Shown here: piece by piece, positions 18,001 to 23,500 of the stretch
How the letters are laid out: each line of letters opens with the position of its first letter
Numbering within the stretch: the first letter of the stretch is position 1
Assembly (NCBI GenBank): GCA_016714935.1
Contig: JADKBU010000010.1
Span: 77,052-141,051, forward strand
Source: Candidatus Accumulibacter propinquus
GTDB lineage: Bacteria > Pseudomonadota > Gammaproteobacteria > Burkholderiales > Rhodocyclaceae
Length of the DNA: 64,000 nucleotides
Direction of reading: 5' to 3'
Notes under the pieces: model-generated
Databases searched by the model: none
What the model saw: only the letters and a program-made list of their open reading frames with translations
Told to the model about the DNA's origin: nothing
Made by a program: the position numbers and the translations under genes

Positions 18001-20562
18001 CATTTCGGTACCGGTGCCGTGTGCTTCCACGTAACCGATGCTGCGCGCGTCGATGCCGGCCTTGTCGAGTGCCGCACGAATCAGTTCCCGCTGCGCAGCC
18101 GGATTGGGCACCGTATAGCCGTTGGTCTTGCCGCCGTGGTTGATCTGCGTGGCGCGGATCACGGCGTGGATCGGGTCGCCGTCGGCGATCGCACGCGCCA
18201 ATGGCTTGAGCAACACGCAGCCGACGCCCTCGCCCGGAACGAAACCGTCGCCGCCCCGGCCGAAGCTCTTGCAGCGCCCATCCGCAGACAGCATGTGCGC
18301 GGCGCTCAGTTCGACATAGCTCGACGGATGCAGGTAGAGATTGACGCCGCCGGCGATGGCCAGCTCGCAGTCACCGTGGCGCAGCGCCTCGCAGGCCTGG
18401 TGGACCGCGGTCAGCGAGGACGAGCACATGGTGTCGACCGGCAGGCTGGGGCCGTTCAGGTTGAACAGGTAGGAGACCCGGTTGGCCAGCGAACTGAAGG
18501 AGGTGCGCGGCTGCAGCGTCTCGCCGCCCTGCCACAATTCCGGCCCGTACAGGCTGAAGCCGCTCTTGGTGATGCCGGCAAACACGCCGACACGGCCACG
18601 GTGCCGGCTGGCGATCATCTCCCTGGTCAGCGCCGCGTCTTCGAGCACCTCCCAGCAGGCCTGGATGAACAGTCGCTCCTGCGGGTCGATGCCCTCGGCT
18701 TCGCGCGGCGAAATGCCGAAAAACAGCGGATCGAATTCGGCAAAACCATCGATGAAGCCACCCCACTTGCTGTAGCTCCTGCCTTGCGCGACCGCCAACT
18801 GGTGGTCCGGCTCGAAGAAACCCGGCAGCGGCCAGCGCTCGTCCGGGATCTCGGCGATGCAGTCGCGGCCGGCCTTGAGATTGTCCCAGTATTCGGCCAG
18901 GGTGCGGGCTTGCGGATAACGTCCGCTGATGCCGACGATGGCGATCGGCTCGCTGACGCTGACGCCGGCCGCAGACCTGGTGAGCGGTGCCGGTGTGCCG
19001 GCCGGCGCGCGCCATCGCCGGCACGCCGCGGGATGATGCGCGCACAGGTAGTCGGCCAGCGCGGCGAGGGTCCGGTATTCGTAGAGCAGGGTCTTGGGCA
19101 GGGCGCCGAAGACGGCGCCCAGCTTCTGGTTCAGGCGCGTGATCATGATCGAGTCGATGCCGTAGCTTGACAGCGGCTCGAACGCGTCGAGTTGTGCGGC
19201 GGGAAACCGGGTGGTGGCGGCGAACAGTACCTTGAGCTCGGCCAGGACGGCCGCTGGCGAAGCCGTCGCGTCCGTGGCGATGTCGCCGGCGACCGCGGCG
19301 ACACGCGCCGGCGGCTTGAGCAGGGCGTCGATCCGGCGGGAATCGCCGGCCGCCACCAGCACCTGTCGCGCGCCGCCGGCGACCGCCTGGTAGAAAGCCC
19401 GCAGACCGTCCTGCGTCGCCAGCGGCGTCAGACCCATGCTCTCGCGCAGCACGTCGGCGGTCGCCGCGTCGACGCGCATGCCGCCATCAGCCCAAAGCGG
19501 CCAGTTGATCGACAACAGGCGCGCGTGGCCGGCCGCATAACGATCCATGAAGGCATTGGCCGCCGCATAGTCGGCCTGGCCGACATTGCCGGTGACGCCG
19601 GCGAGCGAGGAAAAGGCGACGAACAGATCGAGCCCGACGCCGTCACTGGCCTGGTCGAGGTTGACCAGACCGCGCACCTTGGGCGCCAGCACGGCACGCA
19701 GGTCGGCAGCGCTCTTGTGCCGCAGGTAGCCGTCACGCAGCACCCCGGCGCAGTGCAGGATGCCGTTCAGGGCACCGAATTCTTCCCTGATCGCGCGGAC
19801 GCCGGCACTCACCGCCGCGGCGTCGGCCACATCGATCTGGCGGTAGCGCAGGGGCGCAGGCAACGGCTGCGCCGGCTGCGGCGAACGACCCGCGAGGATC
19901 ACCGTGGCCTGCCCGACGTGGCGCAGGATGTCACGCGCAAACAGCATGCCCAGTCCGCCGCTGCCGCCGGTAATCAGGTAGACCCCGCCGTCCCGCCAGG
20001 GATGCCCGGCCGGCGCCGCGGCGCATTCCTCGCTGACCATCACCGAGCGCACGCCGGCGCGATAACGCACCAGCGCATCGGCTTGCCTGCCCTCGACGCG
20101 CAACACGGCGGCCATGTCGTCAACTCCTTCCAGGCCGATCACCTGGCCGCGCAGGCGCGGATTCTCCAACTGCGCCGTCAGGAGCAGACCGGACAGGCCG
20201 AACAGCGTTTCCTGCGCCGCCGGGACGGCAACCTGCACGAGAACCTCGGGGCCCTGCGCGGGCAAGGCCTTGAGCGCCGCCAGCAACTGCGCAGCGTAGG
20301 TCTCGAAGCGGGCGACCGCATCAGCCTGGCCGGCGCACAGCGGTGTCGCCGCGTCAACCGGTCCCAACTGCTCGCACGCCCACAGCAGGCGCTGCCGGTC
20401 GTCGCCGAATGGCCTGCCCGGGCCCTGTTCACGCCAGTGCATGGCGAACAGGGAAACGACTGCGTCGCGCCGACCGCGTCCGGCGTCGAGTCGACGGTGG
20501 GCTTCGGCCTTGTCGATCCGACCACATTTCAAATCGTGCAAAATCGCCTGCAGACGGTCCAC
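1..20562 (-). CDS. PKS B: giant trans-AT polyketide synthase subunit, C-terminus beyond window
   Basis: Modular type I PKS with no AT domain; one uninterrupted frame of 6854 codons with no stop in the window. Start is GTG at 20562, nine bases after the PKS A stop, with AGGAG in between. Domains (approximate residues): KR 190-360 and ACP (Ser471), completing the module begun by PKS A; KS4 (Cys713) with an ACP-like insert at 1015-1074 and ACP (Ser1262); KS5 (Cys1480), DH (His1925), KR (Tyr2517), C-methyltransferase with GAGTGG near 2808, ACP (Ser3065); KS6 (Cys3309), DH (His3774), ACP (Ser4071); KS7 (Cys4324), KR (Tyr5089), ACP (Ser5240); KS8 (Cys5489), DH (His5960), ACP (Ser6252); KS9 (Cys6510) and the start of its linker. 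KS4, KS5, KS7, KS8 and KS9 show Cys plus the EAHGTGT and NIGH histidines. Expected to extend a glutarimide starter with malonyl units supplied by the AT-AT-ER protein. The KR of module 5 reads NYAAGC, so the usual Asn is Cys. The end lies left of the window. Confidence 0.95.
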   Translation of the reverse strand, partial: MDRLQAILHDLKCGRIDKAEAHRRLDAGRGRRDAVVSLFAMHWREQGPGRPFGDDRQRLLWACEQLGPVDAATPLCAGQADAVARFETYAAQLLAALKALPAQGPEVLVQVAVPAAQETLFGLSGLLLTAQLENPRLRGQVIGLEGVDDMAAVLRVEGRQADALVRYRAGVRSVMVSEECAAAPAGHPWRDGGVYLITGGSGGLGMLFARDILRHVGQATVILAGRSPQPAQPLPAPLRYRQIDVADAAAVSAGVRAIREEFGALNGILHCAGVLRDGYLRHKSAADLRAVLAPKVRGLVNLDQASDGVGLDLFVAFSSLAGVTGNVGQADYAAANAFMDRYAAGHARLLSINWPLWADGGMRVDAATADVLRESMGLTPLATQDGLRAFYQAVAGGARQVLVAAGDSRRIDALLKPPARVAAVAGDIATDATASPAAVLAELKVLFAATTRFPAAQLDAFEPLSSYGIDSIMITRLNQKLGAVFGALPKTLLYEYRTLAALADYLCAHHPAACRRWRAPAGTPAPLTRSAAGVSVSEPIAIVGISGRYPQARTLAEYWDNLKAGRDCIAEIPDERWPLPGFFEPDHQLAVAQGRSYSKWGGFIDGFAEFDPLFFGISPREAEGIDPQERLFIQACWEVLEDAALTREMIASRHRGRVGVFAGITKSGFSLYGPELWQGGETLQPRTSFSSLANRVSYLFNLNGPSLPVDTMCSSSLTAVHQACEALRHGDCELAIAGGVNLYLHPSSYVELSAAHMLSADGRCKSFGRGGDGFVPGEGVGCVLLKPLARAIADGDPIHAVIRATQINHGGKTNGYTVPNPAAQRELIRAALDKAGIDARSIGYVEAHGTGTEMGDPIEIAALTEAFRVDTADSGYCAIGSSKSNIGHLEAAAGIAGLTRIVLQFRHRQLAPSLHAAVLNPHIDFAHSPFFVQQQLAPWPRGPLPLRAAISSFGAGGANAHVLLEEYVAPGTATPPPRPAAVLLSARGEAALRDRAAQLLAFLKRPGAAPASALTEALRGRLAALLHVDPGLLEGAVPLEEYGVEVLHLLQLQEEFGFDGSLQDCPTIDAMAQRVTPGDERVNLADLAYTLQIGREAMPFRLGCVATSVADLTARLEQFLSGDATGVQLGRVSRPVEAQRELDADPARQRRAASGDLAQMLELWLDGQSIDWVAGHAGVAPRRISLPTYPFARNRYWIGDRCRRTAPVPVAAATAATATAAGPRVGDEFIVQTIIDKLNATLNLAPGELRPDQSFADYGLDSILGVNLVHALNEAFGIALATTCLFDYSSVDKLSAHVRTLYQEDGSAPLSSATAAPDAARGGDEAIAIIGISGRFPKSDKLPQLWRHLADGRDLVEPVSRWPLPDDGGCRHGGFVDGIDQFDALFFNISGLEASYMDPQQRLFLQEAWQALEDAGYAGAAVAGSACGVYVGCCAGDYQDLFLGQPSAQSLWGNMAAVIPSRIAYYLDLKGPALAIDTACSSSLVAIDLACKDLRNGEVAMALAGGVFLQATPKLYTSANRAGMLSASGHCHAFDAAADGFVPGEGAGVLLLKRLADAEADGDHIYGVIRASGVNQDGTTNGITAPSARSQEALLRRIYDRFGIDAAQIRMVEAHGTGTRLGDPIEFGALSKAFRADSGRRQYCALGSVKTNIGHSQYAAGVAGVLKVVLALQHRQIPPSLHYHVGNPAIDFADSPFFVNTTLLPWPEGGRLAAVSSFGAGGTNAHLVIGEAPVSARRHASLPAYLVVLSARSERQLRQQAEQLLTFCRQTPTLDLGNLSFTLIGGRKHFEYRLAVVVGNFDELCAALAAPRLQAPSGRTRQAAATRLWQQCVERLPGAPVYRSELENLAEAYLDGAEPTCAGLFGDGYCRLPLPTYPFARDRYWIAPAAPAEPAAAVHPLLQRKLGDRCFATRFTGREFFLADHQVQGKSIMPGVVALEMARAAFAAELGHETGIRLRDVVWLRPLAGPAPEIRITLDPVAGGSFEFRIGAADDPERVYSQGLVEAMAQVAPHQDLAALRAACAGRSVTRGECYAALRAIGIEHGERLQAVREIHAGAGLAVARLELPDGAAMPVVLHPSLLDAAIQAAVALLPEQRQTALPFALQTLEVFAPCAPAMSAVIRRNATQTLDKYDIDLCDERGQVCVRMLGYSARVLETGAPAAAALSVLLQPVWDAQELPPAPSLTGRMLVIGASPAVLRQLQRFAPQVLELGIDDSVAQIAARLAALDTFDHLLWVGGAAATAEQPGWQEHGVLRAFRLIKALLGAGHDARGLHWTLITSQCQPIAGSDPVLPADAALHGLFGSLAKEYPNWLVRIADVEIGVEWPLEAIFGLPFDARGDAWVWRRRQWHRRQLVPLSSTDPGATGYRQGGVYVVIGGAGGVGAVWTDYVVRRYQASVIWIGRSRPDAALQARIDAFGGAVHYVSADATDYAALAAARAQIERAFGPVHGVVHSAIVLLDQSLARMDEQRFLAAYRAKAAISVRIGEVFGPSRLDFVLFFSSIQSFARMPGQSNYAAGCTFKDAFACYLGQHGSTPVKVMNWGYWGRVGIVAGEQYQQRMAQAGLASIEAPVAMAALETLLGGGAGQLALVRSTRLTAVDGINSQQSVSVYPQTLPSCLGQLGPALPPQQVLVDELRATVGAQMSDLDVLLARLLFAQLREIGLFAGQGIAAMKARLPPLYARWFDESLVVLMRHGWIDTSAVALRSIDGAAAWADWEHAKAPWLQDANRRAQVLLVDTMLRALPDILNQKHLATDAMFPDSSLRLVEGIYKNNLVADYFNAVLSDVLLAYLGQRLAQDPKARIRILEIGAGTGGTSAQVFAKLSRYRDHLDEYCYTDLSKAFLMHAQREYGPGNPYLSYQRFDVGQPIAAQQIAAGAFDVVIASNVLHATRNIRTTLRNAKAALRRNGVLLLNELSDNVLFSHLTFGLLEGWWLYDDAALRIPGSPGLSPQSWKSVLEDEGFGLVAFPAAAAHGMGQQIIVAESDGVVRQATPFIPESSGEPLRAPSGQAEQKPAEAAPPPTGDLVRDKARSYFRELVGETIRIPASEIEACEPLERYGIDSILVVQLTSRLRSVLPDISSTLFFEVQSIDGLIEHLLATQPAALAALLDVATPRLPPASSPLPPPSLPPPPVAAAVAPVAGVRSAARSQDIAIIGLAGRYPQAGNVERFWQNLREGRNCITEIPAERWNWRDYFDPEPGKSGAMYSRFGGFLDDVGHFDPLFFHLSPAEAERMDPQERLFLLQAYSAIEDAGYTPQSLGGQRKVGVFVGVMNGRYPTGAAFWSVANRVSYLLNLTGPSLSVDTACSSSLTALHLAIESINSGMSDCAIAGGVNLILDPQHFVTLSEMVMLSPSDECKSFGAQADGFIDGEGVGALVLKPLADALAAGDQVYGIVRGSAINAGGKTHSYTVPSPVAQARVVSEACARADVAPRTISYIEAHGTGTALGDPIEIAGLTRAFRASTEDRQFCAVGSVKSNIGHCESAAGLAGITKVLMQFRHAQLAPSLHADSLNPEIDFANSPFTLQRALGPWPRPLIEGREYPRRAGISSFGAGGANAHVVLEEFVVPERAAAAAGPQAIVLSAKNDERLRVLTQNLLSFLETHPDTRLADLAFTLQVGRVAMDHRLALVADSLAGVQEHLRAYLHGGSDAVYHGQLSGKRDALAASDGDSEMRRSLAAWAAQGRYDKLLPRWVQGANFDWSDFGIHAGARRISLPTYPFAAEHYWIARAEPRTDAAAPFLHPLVHTNSSDLDGLRFSSTFSGGESFLADHLVQGRRVLPGVAYLEMARVAVTRATRVQDARIVLGNVVWERPFVVEEGQPAGLHVGLSRQPDGSIAFRIYSDAALHSHGRAQIAAPPPAATLDLSVLQARMTRARFSAEQCYAAFATLGIAYGPAHRGLQTVYAGSGEALARLDLPATADAFVLPPGLVDSALQASLALLLDAGGALAAPTAMLPFALARVEILAPCAAAVWAWVAASGDSHAGEQMQKLDITLCDADGQVCARLLGFAARRLTTAQGLAPAADSSTDAALKERTGRYLKGLLARATRLAAERIAVDTPLEEYGLDSVMVIKLTSELEKTFGALSKTLFFEHKHLDELADYFVTAHAGRLRTLFGAPDSAAVAAAAGSAAVPLIGVERTAPPVSSGGVLDVAIIGLSGRYPMAASLEQFWANLRDGVDCITEIPAERWDHSRYYHPDRSRQGATNSKWGGFLDGVDQFDPLFFNISPRDAEIIDPQERLFLEGAYHAIEDAGYTRHSLTESGHSVGVYVGVMYEEYQLYGAEQTALGRPMALSGSPSSIANRVSYFFDLDGPSMAVDSMCSSSLTAIHLACQALQQGDCSMAIAGGVNLTLHPNKYLALGQGRFASSQGRCRSFGEGGDGYVPSEGVGVLLLKPLTQAIADGDHIYGVVRGSAINHGGKTNAYTVPNPQAQAGVIARAYARAGISPRTVSYVEAHGTGTALGDPIEIAGLSSSFRDDTADTGFCAIGSVKSNIGHCESAAGVAGVTKVLLQLKHRQLVPSLHAATLNANIDFDSTPFVVQQHLGPWQRPRIAIDGALVEVPLRAGVSSFGAGGSNAHLIIEEYVAAPPAAAGDDGDGGAVVVVLSARTTEQLAQLARKLLDHLETEQPRLRALAYTLQLGREAMDERFGLVVSSLAELRFGLRQFLDGSDATGAWFRGNIKAGKGALSAFRDEDLQGAIAAWVDKRKYDKLLELWVQGMPLDWRRLYGGPPPARISLPVYPFARARYWIPGTGATLPAATATAAEHAAVTAPPGALDGVVLLHPCWREQAPASSGEACDPGRQLVLCCGAGSVTDARCEVIDCAGVDSGARFAAAAGRVFEVLQGLLREKPRSDVLLQVVVPLDGEGALFAALAAMLKTAQLENPRLRTQLIAISGSEDLAEILQTESAHPHVPQVRYRAGRRQVLEHVELPPAPVLAHPWRDNGVYLITGGAGALGLIFARAILRQAPRATVILSGRAAAVSLPVSAAGMVYRQLDVTDAVAVERMLASIGREFGSLTGILHSAGVLRDSYLLKKSRADLDAVLAAKVRGLVNLDLASRALPLELFVAFSSLAGVTGNPGQADYACANSFMDHYVAYRNTLVARGERAGRSLALNWPLWAEGGMRPDPASVKLMRDRFGLSPLASESGIAAFYQALASGHAQVLIAAGERDRLLDLFDARAAQPGADAAAHLPEAACDLGDRVRAMLRQHAADLIKVGPEVIEPDVALSEYGYDSVAMTELANKLNDAYDLELTPTLCFEYPSIAAMADYLLGAHPAVFARRFAPRTLPTRQPPTQREQPPAAARPAPLPGAPAPIAVVGISGCMPMAVDLDAFWANLVAERDCISEIPENRWDWKALSGDPACEPNTSTVRWGGFIDGIDEFDPLFFGISPREAEVMDPQQRLLMVHVWKALEDAGHAPESLSGSRTALFVGTGASGYHTRFSAAQRSMDGYSATASVPSIGPNRMSYLLNLRGPSEPIETACSSSLVAVIRGVSVLRDGSCDLAIVGGINTIITPEAHISFNKAGMLSPDGRCKPFAQQANGYARGEGVGMLVLKRLSDAEEAGDHIHGVILGCAENHGGRATSLTAPNPQAQAELLRDAYRRAGIDPRTISYVEAHGTGTRLGDPVEIAGLKAAFGESGEQGFCGLGSVKSNIGHLELAAGVAGMLKVLLQMRHKTLVKSLHSEQLNPYFDLADSPFYVVQQTAPWLAQRDAQGHPLPRRAGVSSFGFGGVNAHVLLEEYLPSAAPPVATDRPALIVLSARNEERLLEVVSNLLAFLNRAAEPGPAWLASLACTLQLGRDAMEERLAWSVTTVTELIGNLQAFVARGALGGGMRGQVKRHKEALSVLAADEDAAVLIDAWVAKGKTMRLIELWTKGLNVGWERLYGAGMPPRLCLPTYPFARERYWAAPAATRPVAAGGSLLHPLLHANTSDFNAQRFTSRFSGQESFLADHQVQGQRVLPGAAYLEMARAAVAHTLEDCPGMVLNNVVWTRPFIAGDTPLPLDVVLIEQNDGRIAFAIQSAVEEAVIHCQGVAEVLASGVPAAVLDLPAVQQRMVRGQLSGAQCYGAFAGMGIDYGPGHRAIAALHVGAGEVLARLSLPSLGAGFVLHPGMLDAAIQSSLGLLLDDHGRLDGAAAMLPFAVRRVDIAAPCATEMWAVVANAGDGLDIALCDQDGRVCVRLSGFRTRPVEAAAPRPPGTVVEAPAGELHGQVRAALRQMVSALIKVNPTDIDLDSELSEYGFDSISLTELANRLNSEFDLDLMPTLFFEYPTIVALAAHLVEAHPAVFARRFGAAPATPAALPPQPIAEPQPAPRSRRRLRTAAVPVDTASEPIAIVGMSACLPMAADVDAFWDNLLAGRDCISEIPASRWDWRAVYGDPGREANRTNVKWGGFIDGVDQFDPLFFGITPREAEVMDPQQRLLMTHVWKAIEDAGYAAQTLSGSRTALFVGTGASSYGSLLARSPRAHDAFSSTAVVASMGPNRMSYFLNLHGPSEPIETACSSSLVALNRGVAVLRDGSCDMAIVGGVNTMVTPDAHISFSKAGMLSPDGRCRTFSPQANGYVRGEGVGMLVLKRLSDAERAGDPIHGLIRGCAENHGGRASSLTAPNPVAQAALLRETYARAGIDPRSIGYIEAHGTGTRLGDPVEINGLKSAFGELGAQAFCGIGSVKSNIGHLELAAGVAGVIKVLLQMRHRTLVKSLHSEHISPYIELAGSPFYVVQETTPWLAQRDAQGRELPRRAGVSSFGFGGVNAHVLLEEYLPPAREAPPATGRPALIVLSARNEERLQEMAANLLACLRARPAQADDDNAAWLESLAYTLQVGREAMDERLGWAVSSLPELIDHL

Positions 20563-20574
20563 TCCGTTCTCCTA
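20563..20574 (-). promoter_or_regulatory. Ribosome binding site setting the GTG start of PKS B
   Basis: Read on the minus strand, the PKS A stop TAG runs directly into TAGGAGAACGGA followed by GTG. AGGAG, seven bases before GTG, is a good Shine-Dalgarno match. Because the stop is in the same frame as PKS B, translation of PKS B must restart here, which fixes its N-terminus. Confidence 0.75.
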
Positions 20575-23500
20575 GATTTGTTCCGACTGCCCGTAACCGG
20601 CGCGCCGCAAGGCATCGATCGCGGTATCGACACTGACCACGTCATCGAGCACTGCGTCCAGCAGGCGCGCGACATCGACCTCGGGGGCGACCGTCGGTAT
20701 CCAGTAGCGATCCGGCGCGAAGGGATAGGTCGGCAGCGCGATGCGCCGCGGTTGTTGCCGGTAGAGACCGTCCCAAGCGATGTCGCAGCCGGCGATCCAG
20801 CGCTGCAGCAGTGCCTGCGGGTCGCCCTCCGCCGGCAGGGCCGGGCCGCCGTCGGGGCGCTTGACCGAACCGCGCAACACCTGCGCGGCGTCGGCCCGGC
20901 CGTCGAGGAAGGCGCGCAGCCGGTGGCACAGTTCCTCCGGCGAGCCGGCCGCCAGCGCGAGCCGCTCCGACATCGGTTCGCGCCCGACCTGCAGCGTGTA
21001 TGCGATCCGTTCGAGCAGATCGGCCGCGGGCGCGGCGCCCTCGATCCACCGGCACAGGTTCCCGACCACCGCGCGCAACCGCTCGTCGCTGCGCGCCGAG
21101 AGCACCACCAGCCACGGTCCCGGAGTGCCCGGCGGCGAGGTGGGCCGGAGCGGATATTCCTCGAGCACCACATGCGCGTTCGCGCCACCGAAACCGAAAC
21201 TGCTGACGCCGGCGCGGCGCGGTGCCGGCGCCTCCCAGGCACACGCTGCGCTTACGATGTGGAAAGGGCTGCCCGCCAGATCGATGTACGGATTGAGGGG
21301 ATCGCAGTGCAGGCTGGCCGGCAGCAGGCGGTGCCGCATCGCCAGCAGGACCTTGACCACGCCGGCAATCCCGGCCGCCGCTTCGAGGTGACCGATGTTC
21401 GATTTCACCGAACCCAGACCACAGCGCTGGCCGCTGGCGGCGCCGCCGCGTTCGGCGTGCAGCCTGGCGAAAGCGAGTTTCAGACCGTTGATCTCGACCG
21501 GATCGCCGAGGCTGGTGCCGGTGCCGTGTGTTTCGATGTAGCTGATACTGCAAGGGTCGATGCCGCGCATGGCGCGCTCGACCAGCTCGGCCTGCGCCCT
21601 GGCATTCGGCGCGGTCAGCGAATGGGCACGGCCGCCGTGGTTTTCGGCACTGCCGAGGAGCACGCCGAGGATGGCGTCGCCGTCGCGTTCGGCCTGAAGC
21701 AGCGGTTTGAGCACCAGCGCGGCCACGCCTTCGCCGCGCACATAGCCGTTGGCACGCGCCGAGAAGGTCTGGCACTGGCCGTCAGGGCTCAGCATTCCCG
21801 CCATGTGGGCACCGACGAAGGTGTCGGTGGTAAGCGCGACGTTGACCCCGCCGGCAATCGCCATGGCGCATTGGCCGCTGCGAATGCTCTCGACAGCGCG
21901 GTGCAGCGCGACCAGCGAACTTGAACAGGCGGTGTCGATGGCCTGGCTCGGGCCGTGCACGTCGAGGAAGAAGGAAACCCGGTTGGCCAGCATCGAGTGG
22001 GCGGTGCCGGTCGAGGTGTAGGCGTCGGCCGGCACGGCATGCGCCGCCAGCAGCGTCGCGTAGTCGGTCGCCGACACCCCGACGTAGACGCCGGTGCTGG
22101 CCGGCAGGGTGGCAGGACGGTAGCCGGCGTGTTCGAGCGCGCTCCACACCGTCTCCAGAAACAGCCGGTGCTGCGGGTCCATCAGTTCGGCTTCGGTGGG
22201 CGAAATATTGAAGAAGGCGGCGTCGAAGCGGTCGATGTCGTGCAGGATGCCTGCCCGCTTGGGAAAATCGGCCTGTCGCACCAGCTCCTGGTAGGCTTCG
22301 CCGTAGCGGCTCATCGGCAGCGGGCCAATGGCGTTGTACCCGGCTGCGAGCTGGTCCCAGAACGCATCAAGGTTGTCCGCGCCGGGAAATCTGCCGGCCG
22401 CGCCAACGATCGCGATCGGCAGACCGGGCCCGGCCGGGCTGCGCGCCAGCGCGCGGCTGCTCGCCAGGCCAGCCGCCACAGCGCCTGACGGTGCGGCGCC
22501 CGGCCGCTGCCGCAGATGCTTGCGTCGCCAGCGGTCCTGCAGTTTCAGGGGGTGCGCGCCCAGCATGTGCCCGACCAACTGCTCGGCGTTCTCGACCTCG
22601 AAGAACAGTGCCGGAGTCAGGCTGAGCCCGAACTCGACGCTGATCTTGCCGGCCAGTTCGGTCATCGAGATCGAATCGAAGCCGAAGTTGTAGAAGGGGG
22701 TGCGGGTGTCGATGTCGGCGAGCGGGAATTTCAGGATCGCCGACATGTGCGCGCGGATCTGCGCCACCAGATCGGCACGGATCAGTGCGCTTTCATCGTC
22801 AGGCACCGCCACCGTCACCGCCGCGAGCGGCGTGGCGTCGGCGGCGGCGTTGCCGAAGCGGATACCGCCGATCCGGCCCAGGATTGTCGCGTCGCTGGCG
22901 AGCAGATCGGCACGGCCACGCAAGCCGTGCAGCAGCACCTGCGTGACCTGGCCTGGCAGCAGCGCCAGTTCGCCGATGTCGAGTGGCGCATAACCGGCCC
23001 AGTCGCTGCGGCCTTCGCGCTTGGCCAGGTATTGCGCTACCTGCACCAGTGCGCCGAGCACGTACGGCTCGATGCGCACATTCGACGGGTAGTGGTCTTG
23101 CCGGAGCAGCGGTGCCTGCAGCGTGGCCAGGCAGGCGCCGCCGTCGAGCAGGGACAGTTGGTGCACGCCTTCGAGATAAGGCGCGTAGTCGAGACCGCCC
23201 TCCTGAAGTTCCCGGTAGAAGTCGGCGCCGTCGATGGTCTGCTGCGCTGCCGGCAGTTGCGCCGGCGCCGGCGACAGCAGCGCCGGCCGCAACTGCCATT
23301 CGGCCAGCAAGCGCGGCGCGTCGTCCGGCCCCTGCCAGGCGATCTGCGCCGCATGGGTGCCGTCGGTGGCTGCGGCAATGGCGATGTGCAGGGTAGCGAC
23401 CGCTTCCCAGTCGCCGGCCTGATGCCACTTCAGGTCGGCCACCACGAACTCGCCCCTGACGCCGGCGATGCCGGCCAGTGCCAGCGCGGTGTCGATCACG

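Noticed and set aside
19192..21924. Plus-strand open frame of 910 codons crossing the PKS A/PKS B junction
   Set aside because: It spans two confirmed minus-strand genes in mirror frame and has no domain content.
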